DNA from: Paramecium tetraurelia
Taxonomy: Eukaryota > Ciliophora > Oligohymenophorea > Peniculida > Parameciidae
Direction: 5' to 3'
Length of the DNA: 64,000 bases
NCBI RefSeq assembly: GCF_000165425.1
Contig: NW_001799623.1
Location: 67,134-131,133, forward strand
In this document: positions 38,231 to 51,430 of the stretch, in pieces
How the letters are laid out: each line of letters starts with the position of its first letter
Position numbering within the stretch: the first letter of the stretch is position 1
The notes under the pieces: model-generated
Seen by the model: the letters and a program-made list of their open reading frames with translations, nothing else
Told to the model about the DNA's origin: nothing
Database searches by the model: none
Translations under genes and position numbers: made by a program

Positions 38231-39807
38231 ATGACAACCGAATAATAAAGTTCTAATAAGAAAACGTGGGCTGAATTAGCAGAAGAAGAGGATGATGAAA
38301 TTGAAAATGGTTAATTCACAACAAATTCTGAAACTCTAGACAAAAATGAGATTCCTTCCCAACCAGGTTTGACAAAATCTGTATCAGAATTTCAATCTAA
38401 ACCAAGAAATGAAAAATAAAGAAATAATAAATAGAGAGAAAATGGTGGTAATGGTCTCAAAAATTATAAACAAAATAATTCACTTCAAGTCAAAGGAAAC
38501 AATAAACAAAATAGATAATCAAAAAGTATTCAATTCTAATATAGTAGGCAATTATGATGAAGTTTATGATGCTTTATTTGAAACAACCAATTAGGAAATT
38601 ATTTTAAGAGTTAAAACATAAAATAAAAGTGAAAATTTAGAGGCTGTTAAAGAATATTTTGAAAAACAGTATTAAAATATAAAAGCATTTCCAAGAAACG
38701 ATATTAATTAGGTGGATTTATTGACATCCCCCAAAATTGGATTGTATATACTGGAGGATCTTAGATTTAAAGTAAGATTCATTATAAATTAAGGTCCAAA
38801 TTGGTGATTCTCAATTTGCAATTTACTATCCTTAATTTCCAAACGAATAATTGTCTGAATATTATGCAAAGAAAAGGTATTTAGAAAAGGAAAAGAAATC
38901 TCAATAATCGAATGCTGTTTTTCAAAGAAGTGCCATTAATTCTAAAGTCAATGATTAATAGGATTATTATGAAAAATCTGATGGTAGTAGCAACACCTTA
39001 GAAAAGGTTTAGTATGATTAACCTTAAATTTATAAAGAGAAAGATTACCAATAAGATGAAGAACAAGAATACAACTAATCCTAAAATAGATAAAAATATG
39101 AAAAGAAGGATTTTAATAAATAAACAAATTATAGACCTAGAAATTTTAACAAATAATCTGAATAATATGATTAAGAATAAGATTGGAGAGAATACTAAGA
39201 TGAAAAATATTCTAATTATAAATCTCATAAATATAGAAATGAATAACATATACCTAAAGAAAGCTATCAAAATTAAAAATATCATTCAAATAAAGGATAT
39301 GAATACACAGAGAAAACCACTTCTAACAACAATTAATCTCCTTTTCAATAAAAAGAACAAAATAAAGATTATAGAAATAATTATTATTATTAAAATAATA
39401 ATAACAATAATGGTAATAGTAATAGTAATAATAATAATAATAATAACAATAATCATAATTATAATTAAAAAAGATCTTACTAATAAAATAACAAATAAAA
39501 AAGCGATTAATATGTAATTTATGAAGAGAAATAGAAAAAAGATTATTATGAAGAACCAGATAATTAAAAAATAAATGAAGATAATTTTGAAGGTGAAGTT
39601 AAGAATCCTTAAAAGATTAATTAAGCAATTTAGTAGCAAAATTTGAATGAAGAAAATTATGAGGATACATAAATAGATAGTGAAAATGAACAAGATCAGG
39701 AATAAGTTGAGGAAAATAAATCTCCAAATAAAAATAAAAAGAAGAAAAAAAATAAAAAAGCTTAAAAAGTAGTATTTATGTTTATATTAGACCTCAAAAC
39801 CAAATGA
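38231..39807 (+). CDS. Asn/Gln/Lys-rich low-complexity protein with a short folded N-terminal region
   Basis: 511 residues; introns at 38526-38544 (19 nt, among the shortest here) and 38772-38793 (22 nt) close the frame. It begins MTTEQQSSNKKTWAELAEEE. A region around residues 100-210 looks folded (YDEVYDALFETTNQEIILRV; LTSPKIGLYILEDLRF). The rest is dominated by Asn, Gln, Tyr, Asp and Lys, with an AAT microsatellite (~39380-39460) coding poly-Asn and a lysine-rich end. Such tails occur in RNA-binding and granule proteins, but no such motif is seen. Function unknown. Confidence 0.65.
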
Positions 39808-40149
39808 CACCAATTTCTTTGGAATATTATAGAGTGTAACAAAATGAAAAATTAGAATCAATATTACAATTTTATTCTCACACAGAATTATCTAATGCTA
39901 TAATAACAAACATCTGTTATTAAGAAATCCTTCTTTACATTTGTCCATTTTTTTCTTCATAATTAGTTTTTGTTTTATAATACATTTTTATTAAGCATTA
40001 ACTTATAGGGGGGACAAAATTTTTACATTTATTATTATTTAATAATAGATTTGAATAAAGAATTACACTTTATCAATACTCTGTCTTTTCTATTATATTC
40101 TACAGAATAGTTTTTAGATTTCAAATATATTTTATATTTATTATTTTTC
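39808..40149. other. AT-rich intergenic region
   Basis: Between two plus-strand genes. No open frame of interest, no repeat. It should contain the terminator of the first and the promoter of the second. Confidence 0.4.
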
Positions 40150-40437
40150 ATGGGTTGTGCATTCTAGAAGAAAAAATATTTAAAGAATCCGGAGGGCTTT
40201 TAATTTCGTTAAAAATAACTATAACCCGAAGAATAATCAGGATAGCTAACGACTAAATCACCATAGTGTCGTAGTACAAGAGCTCATTCTACTAAAAACT
40301 CTAAACAAATCTCAAGGGAATAACAGATTAGAATTGAAAAACTTTTATTTGGTAAAAGAAGAAATACAAATACCCCATAATGCCCCGAGGAAGAATATAT
40401 ATATTAGAGAACTATAATTGGATTGATAGCAAATTGA
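40150..40437 (+). CDS. Small MGC-start protein, possibly myristoylated
   Basis: 95 residues in a single exon. It begins MGCAFQKKKYLKN: glycine at position 2 and cysteine at 3 followed by lysines is the usual set-up for N-myristoylation plus palmitoylation. The rest is basic and Ser/Gln-rich with no domain. Membrane attachment is inferred from the start only. It faces the EngB gene tail to tail. It could be a spurious frame, but 96 codons without TGA plus this start favour a gene. Confidence 0.45.
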
Positions 40438-40655
40438 GCGTAGATTATATAACTTGTATTAGAATAGATATTTAATTAAAATTATATTTATCAAAATCTC
40501 ATTGATGTTATCATAGAAATAGTTTTTGCTTTAATAATTTATTAATACTTAAAATCATTCTAAAATAAATTTTAAATCAAAGTAACTAAAAGCTTGAATA
40601 TTAATAATATGAATTATGATAAAGTGATATTTATATATTAAAATGAAGCATATAT

Positions 40656-41608
40656 TCATGAGAGTTAATGTTTAGGCTTTTTGGAATGCACTAAACTATT
40701 CTAGGTTGCTGGTAATTGTAAACCCTTTTTGAATTGCTTAGTTAATTTGTTTAAATCTAGTTTTTATGGTCTATTTCTAGCTTATATAAGTTTGATCAAT
40801 TTGTCTTCCATATTGAATAACTGTCTGCTTTGATGGATCAAAAATGAATCAATAAGAGAGTATTAGATATCGTTAATACCAAAATTATCTTTTGTGCTAA
40901 CAGTATGGATGATAGGATGAATATTTTTGAATTATTTAATTTCCCTTGCTAGATACAGTTGCCTATCAAACAGCATTCTCTCCTTAACCTTATCACATTT
41001 TGTTAACACAATTTATATGTTCACATTTTACTCTTATAACATATTTAACATGACTCTATCTTTATCTTTAAGACCATGTTCAATGTCAATAAGCACATAT
41101 ATTCTCGATAATCTTGATGCCAATTTTGTGTAGGTGTATATCATCCCTTGCATATACTTTTATGCATCAACATTTATTTAAGAATACCCATATCCAGGAC
41201 TATCTACTACAAATCCATTAATTGTTTGAATATTGTGAAATTATAATCTTAAAGTACTACCCTATATATTATATGATGTTTTCTTACAGTTCTGCTTGAT
41301 GTTTCAGCAACCTTTTATCCTAATATTGCATTAATCAAACTTGACTTGCCCACATTAGATCTTCCAACAAATAGCACCTCTTTAGGCTTTTTCAAAATTT
41401 ATTGATCTTGTTTTAATTGGTCTATGAGAAATCCTTTAAGTTTAGAAGGAACAATTTCAAATTGATTAGGCAATAAGGATGTGCCTATCTTTAAACCTTT
41501 TAGTAAATTTCCATAATCAGAATGATACTTATACAATTAATAATTATGGATATCTAGTGAAGGGTATTTGATTGAACTGAATTTAAGACCAACCTTAATT
41601 ATATTCAT
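40656..41608 (-). CDS. EngB/YihA-type GTPase (GTPBP8-like)
   Basis: 308 residues; one 26-nt intron at 41262-41287. G1: VLFVGRSNVGKSSLINAILG near residue 85. G3: VVDSPGYGYS. G4: VLTKCDKV. The G2 threonine is near SSRTGST. This order and the GRSNVGKSS and SPGYGYS motifs are those of EngB, which helps assemble the large ribosomal subunit in bacteria and organelles; GTPBP8 is the mitochondrial form. The ~80-residue N-terminal extension and the family suggest a mitochondrial location. A helical basic C-terminal extension of ~70 residues follows. Its start lies 44 nt from the stop of the importin-like gene on the same strand. Confidence 0.85.
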
Positions 41609-41651
41609 AATTATTTGATTATAATATTTAATTATTTTGCAACATTTATAA

Positions 41652-43197
41652 TCATGTGAACAAGTTCATAAAATTATTTTCAAATATTGTAAAGAATTGA
41701 TCAATTTACATAAACAGGCTTTTATTTTTTGTCTTTTTGCTGACTGATTCTAAAGCCTTACATATGGGTGATTTTAATAAGAGCTATAAAAATTCTGCTG
41801 GAATATCTGCACCCTCTGAAATGATAGTTTCTAAAACAATTATAATCTGAATTTATATCTGAACATCAATGTCCATTTAAATCAAATCCATAAGTTTTTC
41901 TAACAGCCCTTAATTAATGAGTTCCATTTTATAATTGATGGTTGCTCTTTGTAATATGATGTCAATGGCATCCAATATAATTTATATATGATTTTATTCT
42001 TAATACTTGACGCTATCAATTAGCCATTAAATTATTGTTGTTTATTATTGTTCAAATTAACATTTTAGACTTATTAAATTCATCAACTCGTCAATTTCAA
42101 GTACAGAATCAAGAATATCTTTTAAAATTAGCAAACCTTATGTTTTTATACAAGAACTCTCATTTATCAACCTCATTAAGACTTCAATCAACCCCATATT
42201 AATCAAAATATCAATTGGATTATGAAGTTGTTGGAAAGATCGAAATAGATGTCCCAATATTTTGACAATATAATATTTTGAGCATTCCAAATCTGTTTCA
42301 TTTTTCAGAAAACTTAATTTTATAAGATTTGCTAAATAGGATGGTAATTATTCTATTTTTGAAATATCAAAATTTTCCATTTCAAGTAATTTCAATTACA
42401 TTTTTCCTGATTTAAGATACAAGAATAATAAATTTGAATATTCATTAGGATTCTTCAAATTTAAAGCAGAAAAGTAAAAATTATTCAAAATATTTAGTTC
42501 ATTTTCTGAAACATTTTCATTTCTATAAAATCTAATCACATGATAATAAAACTCGATCAAATTAGTTCGCAAAACCTGAAACTCATCATATTCAACTATT
42601 TTTTAAAATTATACCAAAAAGTCATAACCTTCTTAAGTTAAATAAAATTTAACTGTAGACATGTCGTCAATTATTAAGGATTAGAGAATGTTAATAATTA
42701 ATTCAAGGATTGCTAGATTTAAATAATTCTTGGTAGTTAAAATTGAAGAAATTGTCAACATAAACTATTTTTCATGTTGCTTTATATATAAATATGCCAC
42801 TTCATCAAAAAGCAATTAGCAATCAAAATATCTGAGATAATCTACCAATGTCTATGTATATATTAATTTTGATTACATATTCATTAAATTATCTTGAACA
42901 AAATTGGTTAACTATGATATCCTTCAGGAATGATGTTTTTTTGAGAATATCCTTAGTGTTTTGATGTTTTAAAATTAAACATATGCATTATTATACAGAT
43001 TCCAAATCCATAGATCTCTCTGTTATTTATCTAATTTAATCTAAAATTTGATCATTTTTTGAATTAAAATTGTTGTTTTCAACTCTATTTACTTCGATGA
43101 TTCTTTTTTTTTCAAATTCTTTGCTCAGGTTCTATTTTCTAATTTAAAACCGAAATGATTCTCTTTTTTATTTTAAATTTTCTTCCACTCCTATCAT
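41652..43197 (-). CDS. Importin-alpha-like ARM-repeat protein (divergent)
   Basis: About 500 residues with several introns (one of 25 nt after NEY near 42845-42870). The N-terminus has a basic IBB-like stretch (FQIRKQNLSKEFEKKRII), close to the importin-beta-binding segment of importin alpha. The rest is a chain of Leu/Ile-rich helices of ARM/HEAT type (LAILELIINILQSL, FLVQFQKIVEYDEFQVLRTN, QIQIIIVLETIISEGADIP). The usual W/N pairs of importin-alpha NLS grooves are largely absent, so cargo binding may differ. The call rests mostly on the IBB-like start. Starts 174 nt after the RB-like gene on the same strand. Confidence 0.5.
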
Positions 43198-43371
43198 TAT
43201 TTTATTAAATGTATATTTTGGTATTTATTGAAATTATTATATATATCATTATTATTCAAAGTTTAAAAGTTTGCAAAATGTCGAGTTTTGTTCATTGGAT
43301 TATTAACTATTTTGAGTTTAATTATGTTGTAACATCGCACTATTATTAGTTCTACTACTATTCATAATTTT

Positions 43372-45980
43372 AGGGGTTCCTTATTATAAAATTGAAAAAC
43401 TAGTTTTGCTATTTATCTATTTGCTCTTACTATTTTTTAATTATTCAACTACAAATATTATATAAGAATACATTTTTTTAATATGAAATCTTAAGTCTCC
43501 TAACTATAATCTATTTTACTATTAATATTTGAATTGTTGTAAACATTTTCTTTTGAAACAGGTAATTACTATGGTTTAACCTATTATTTTAAGAGTGGAG
43601 ATTCCTAATACGCATATAACAATTATGTTGATGGGGTCATTAAGCCAGCCTGTTAGGATTATAAATTTGAAGTAAAAGTCTATTGTCTGGGTAGAATATC
43701 CCTTAAAGGTGAATCTAAAATCTTATTGTTCAAGGCAGGATTCTTGTTGTTCATAGGAGATTATGGAACATTGTTTGACTTGATTTCAGTCGACATCTGT
43801 AACATAAATGATTTAATTTAAGGAATGAAACTTTGGTTATAATAGGATACAATGTCCCCTAAAATATATTAATTATATGCATACCCATGCTGTCATTTGA
43901 AATATATGTATTGCAAACAATCTTTTTTATAAATTATTTTGAGTACCATGTATTAGTGATTTCATAAGCATTAATAATTTATTAAAATTTTAATTGATTT
44001 CCAGTTAATTTTGTTACAGCATAAATACTCGCCAAAACTACTTAATCTAATGAGTGATGTCTTAAATGGTCAGTCTTTTCACTGATGATATATTTAATAG
44101 TAATCCAAATATATTCTTAAAATTATTCCTACAATTTAAGATTACTGCAAATAATTTAGATTTGAAATGCGCAATAATGTAACACTCTTTTGAACAGTCT
44201 ATTCATCTAATTATTATTTTATTAGTATCTGCTTAGATGGATTTCATTTAGAAATTTTATCAATTCAGATTAACTATCGCAAGACCAAATGGAATAGGAA
44301 ACGAATTTAACTTCAAGATCTAGTATGTGTTCTTTGAGTTAATGTGGTACTTTTGAATCAAATTGATTTAAAAAGAAATCTAACCATTTCCAAAGTTGAT
44401 AATGTTGAATTTCACATTTCTACATCAATTGATCTAAAAGTTGTGATTATTTGTTCAAAACAAAATAAACACATTCAATGCTGAAGCAAATTAAACTCTT
44501 AAGCATTTATTCATCGATTTAAAAATTGGATTTGTCTAGTAATAACACATATAAGGTCCAATATTAATTCGTCTTTGATTTATTTTCATCAATTAAATTG
44601 CTCTCTTAACAATACTAAATACATTCATTAAATGTTTTGTCTATCAAATCAAAGTATTTTGTTTGATTTTATAGGTTCTAAAATGTTTAAGGAGTTTATT
44701 ATAACATTTAGTTAACATTTAGAATTCCATTCTTAAACAATTTTTTGAAGGGCTACTATTTTTCATGTATCCAATTATACATCTCCATTGCTTCAGTCAT
44801 AGGAGTGGCAACGATAGATTATTGAGCATAAGGAGACATTAAGACAGTTTATGGCAATTTAATTTCTCTTAAGTTAGTTGTAAGTGTAATTTTAGTATCA
44901 AGTTCATAATTCAAAAGTTTTTGATATCTATTTTATTATTATTACTATTATGATGATGGTTATAATTCTCTACTTTAATCATACTTGGATTGCATAGCCA
45001 ATTATTTAATATTATTAGATTTTAGAGTGTTTAGATTTGGAGTTAACTTCTTGGGCGTTAAATTTTTTTATCTATCAGGAATAAGCAATCTTTCATCGAA
45101 TTCATCTGATTTGAGGAGCTGCTTATATTATTAATCTAATTTATATTAATTTGAATTGATAATGCTGGCCATGAAAATGGAGAATCCAGTGTTGCTCTTT
45201 AATTACTTAATAATATTCTGTTTAATTAATTCAGCATATTACAATTTGACTTATAGATTGATTGAGGAGAATAAATCCAAATCTTAAATTTTGAATGAGT
45301 TGATTAGAAATTATTAAATTTGATGTGTTTGTTCTTCTTCTCCAGTAGCCTGTTTCTTAATATCTGATAGTATTTTATTAGTTGTAGGGAAAACATTCAA
45401 TAATTAACTAAGGATAGTGGTTAGGATTGATATCAGAATGCATGTAGATTGGACGACGTCTTGTAAATTTAAAGATTCTAATTGAATATTGCTGATATTT
45501 ACTTTTTGTAATCAAAAATAGGAGCCAAGTGATATTTTTAATGAGAATGTTTTAATCGTTCATTTTGAAATGGAGTAAAAGTGCCTCCATTTTCTAATAA
45601 AACATGTTTAGGATTTAATTGTTATGTTTCAGGAGAGTTAACGTCTTTTAGCATGTTTAATCGACTTTTAATTCGGTAACCATGTTAATAGCCACATCAA
45701 TCAATTGATCTATATTAGTGATTCCTTTATTTTAACAATCGTTGATTATGGAATTTAAGGATATCCCTGAACCATAGACGATGGAACCGTCTATTGCAAC
45801 TATCTGCTATTATTTTGATGCCAACCACAAAGCCAATCTTGGAATGACTATATAATCATTCGTTTTATTATTTAAAATATAGTTATTTGTCATTTCCTAC
45901 ATTAATTTGAATGTTGATTAATCAAGACTAAATGTTTAGTAAATGAGTTGTAGTTGTTGTTGCAGAGATTCTGTGTCCAT
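43372..45980 (-). CDS. RB1: Retinoblastoma-family pocket protein
   Basis: Roughly 840 residues with several short introns (one at 43859-43884, 26 nt). The N-terminal part is helical (from MDTESLQQQLQLIYQTF), as in RB. A pocket-A-like part follows (TPMTEAMEMYNWI; later IECVYFVLN ... WKWLDFFLNQF). The best match is pocket B: HYCAFQIQIICSNLKL, then HSLDQVVLASIYAVTKLTG and LKFQQIINAYE, then DIVSYYNQSFIPQIKSFML; human RB has RHLDQIMMCSMYGICKV, LKFKIIVTAYK and SIIVFYNSVFMQRLK in the same order. After it is a tail with SP/TP sites (PQSPMNN, DSPLRD, MTPST, ESPLL), possible CDK targets. RB proteins hold back E2F-driven S-phase genes. An antisense 158-codon frame over its 3' end is a shadow. Confidence 0.8.
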
Positions 45981-46012
45981 AATATTTGAATTTGAATAAA
46001 TTAATATTTATT

Positions 46013-48441
<2,429 letters not shown>

Positions 48442-48806
48442 GTTTGATAAACTATCTTTAAACCATTTTTGAATTTATTATTTTCGTCTTAGTCATAATT
48501 TAGATTTTATATTTATCATTTGAATCAGAAATTAATAAAATATAAAAAATGATTTATAATGACAATAAAATTTAAATAGAAAATAACACATCTTTAGTAA
48601 TTAAATAGATTGTATAAATTTTATAAATGAATCAAGAACCAATCTTACGTTTATAAACTTTTCCAAAAATCTTTTATTCATGTTATAAATAATTATATTT
48701 TTCTTAACTTCCAGGCTAAAATTTCTCATCAATTTTATTGAAATTCTTTTAATTTTAACAAATTGAATTTCTAATCCTTCTCTGATGGGTAGTAATCTCA
48801 TCCTTT
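48442..48806. other. Convergent intergenic region
   Basis: Between the SNF1-like and cNMP-binding genes. A minus-strand frame of about 70 codons (48601-48810) starts in an ATGA that overlaps the stop of the cNMP gene; it has no recognisable features and I do not call it. Confidence 0.4.
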
Positions 48807-50990
48807 TCATTATTTATTTTATTGTATCAAAGTTCCAAGCCTTCTATTAGATTCATATTATTTAGGACTACAATCAAATGAATCTGAGAGCATTGAAAAA
48901 CTAGTATGATGTTCAAATAATGGAGAAGGGTCTTATGATAATACTCTCTTTTTCGATTTCAAATAACGCTATGATGCTGTAACCATACTAAGTTTTTATT
49001 ATAGTTAATTTACAGAATCTTTATCTTAGTTCTTTGTTAAAATAATAGGTAAAACTATTTTAAGGGGTTTTGGATTTGTTTCAGTGTTTTTTCTATCTCT
49101 CTCTTGCTTAATAATTTTATCTATTTGTTATTATTTTATTTAGTTTATTGTCGGTTTTTCTAATCCTTTGTTTTTAACCATTTGCCCAACCAAAATCGTG
49201 GATGACAATCTTTTGATTCTATTTTTAGGGACACTCTTTCCAATTTATGAGAAGGATGATCTTTAACTACCCCTGAATATAGGAGACACATCGGTTTCAT
49301 TCGGCACTGGTGTATTAAATTTTAGTATATCTCTAACACAATCGTCGATTAACTTTTGGTGGTTGATATCATCGTTATCCATAGCAGTCAAATACTTTTT
49401 ATTATTTAACTCATCATTGACATGTTTATCCAACTATTGTGAATCAATAACACATTCTCTTTTTGTCTTAAATGTTGCTGATTTATATTATAAGTGTTAT
49501 TTAACTCTTTGCAAGAGATTCATGCTTTATTATTTTTGATTTTCGAATCTAAAAGTAGTTCCTGTTCGATCTGTTGATTAATGAAGAGAAATAGGTATTG
49601 TAGTAATCATTAAATATTTATTTAATAAATATAATTGAAATTGAGTATCAACATTTCTAATAAATACAACACTTCAGCAATGCAAACTTTTAATTCTTTC
49701 ACTAGTTAAGAACTGTTTGTAATATTGATATCCAACATTATTTGATGGGAAATCAAATGAGAATTATTTATTGTCCTATTTATTTGCACTTTTATGATAT
49801 CTTTATGATAACAATTTATGAAATTATGAAGCCTTTCGTTGGATAGAAATCTTAGGGGAATTGTTTTAATTTGATAATGCATCAATGGAGTTCAACCTTA
49901 TTTAAAATTTAGTTTTAACAATTTTTGTTGACTTTGTTTTTTATTATTACTATTCGAAATATTTCTAAAAATAAGTGTTCGTAAATATTGGTTCTAGAGT
50001 AATTTTTTTTTATGTTTAAGTAGAATTATTTCTGAATTTCCTACCACTTTCAAAATCAGTAAAATTTTCATTGACTTCTTAGTTATTCTTTAATGAATTG
50101 ACTCGTTTCAATCTAAAATTTTTTAATTTGATTAAAAGAGATAAAAATTATAATTTAGTTATTTCATCCCAGCATCTCTCCACTATGTCTTTCCTTGATA
50201 TTCTAAATAAAGATCCACTTATGCTCATACATTTTACTGTTGAATATCTTTGAATGTAAACGCAATTATTCAAGGGAGATTAAATTTTTGGATCTTCGTC
50301 TAATGATCTCATTAATGATTCTTCACCAAATATTTAACCTTCATTTAGTAAACAACTTAGCTATTATCTAAAATAAATCATACATTCTTTTTGTTCTTTT
50401 TCTCAGTATTCTTTTCTCATCCTATATTGTCTTGATCATTTCAAATTGTCCATCTTTGACAATATATAAAAATTACGAATCATCGTTTTCCTTATAGACA
50501 ATTTCATTTAAACAAAAATTTTATAAAAACATATAACAACTAAAGCTTTTAAACTAACCTATAGTCCAAGATTGAAAGCAATCTAACTTATTTAATAGCT
50601 GTAACTTAATGTCCAAATTATCTGACCTATATTTACCAATAATCAATTAATAATCCTGTCTGGTTATATAAGCAATAGAACTTTACTCCAATGCAATGAT
50701 GGTCTGATTTCTTTTACAATTTTAGTTATGCAAAGCATTTTCTCCTAACTGATCATATGGCCTACATGATAAGTGAAGTAATACAGAATATCGTTGATTT
50801 TCTTCAATTCAAATTGACATTCTTCTAATTCCATATACGCTCCTAACCGACCAGATAACAAAATATATAATTTATTTCCAACATCTCCAATCTTGAATAA
50901 AACCTCGTTTTCCTATAAAGTCACAAGTTTAAATTTTTCAAACATTTTTTCTAGCAAGTATTATCCATGATCTCTCTTGATGTCTTTCAT
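48807..50990 (-). CDS. Protein with two cyclic-nucleotide-binding-like domains
   Basis: About 700 residues. The start, MKDIKRDHGQ, is followed by a cNMP-type domain (FEKFKLVTLQENEVLFKIGD, NKLYILLSGRLGAYM), then a second (NEIVYKENDD, KDGQFEMIKT, IFGEESLMRSLDEDPK). These fit the strand-turn-strand and FGExxL core of cAMP/cGMP-binding domains. The PBC arginine motif (RxA) is not clearly seen, so binding is uncertain. No kinase or channel domain follows. The C-terminal third is Lys/Ser/Gln-rich (KNRIKRLSSTILVGQMVK; SMLSDSFDCSPKQ). Some introns remain unplaced in the middle. Regulatory scaffold role is only a guess. Confidence 0.6.
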
Positions 50991-51430
50991 TATTTAAGTT
51001 TGCAGTATGTTATTCATATAATTTTTATTATAATAAAATTTGGAAAATAAAAAAAGAATACTGTTTAAGAAAACTTATGGAGAAAAATGATAGAACTTAA
51101 GTCTTATTGAATTTTAAAAAGGAGATTAGTGTAAATAATTGGGCAGAAAAATGAATTTCCTACTTGTGAATTATTATGAAAATGGAAGACAATATCAATA
51201 AAAAATCGAATTATCTTAGATAAATAAATTTAGATCAATTGTAATAAATTACTTATGCTTATAATAGGATTAAAAATATCGAAAATTAATAAATTTAAAA
51301 TTGAATATCATGTGGATATCCTGAAGTTATTAAAATCTTTTGGATTAGAACTTCCATTTTGATTCAAGGAATAGTTAAGATTTTTGGAATTGAGTTTATT
51401 ATATTTTTTATTCCAATATTTAAAATTTCT
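50991..51430. other. AT-rich divergent intergenic region
   Basis: Very AT-rich; no open frame of note. Should hold the promoters of the cNMP-binding gene and of the ankyrin-anoctamin gene. Confidence 0.45.

Noticed and set aside
39014-39693. Overlapping Ile/Leu-rich and Phe/Ile-rich frames on both strands.
   Set aside because: Shadows of the Asn/Gln/Tyr-coding low-complexity exon at 38794-39807.
43483-43959. A plus-strand frame of 158 codons with a hydrophobic start that looks like a secreted protein.
   Set aside because: It is the antisense of the RB-like C-terminal exon, which continues the pocket-B homology across a 26-nt intron; the plus-strand frame has no family match.
48601-48810. 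Minus-strand frame of ~70 codons whose ATG overlaps the stop of the cNMP-binding gene.
   Set aside because: AT-rich, Lys/Ile-rich, no motif; a chance ATGA is likely at this base composition.
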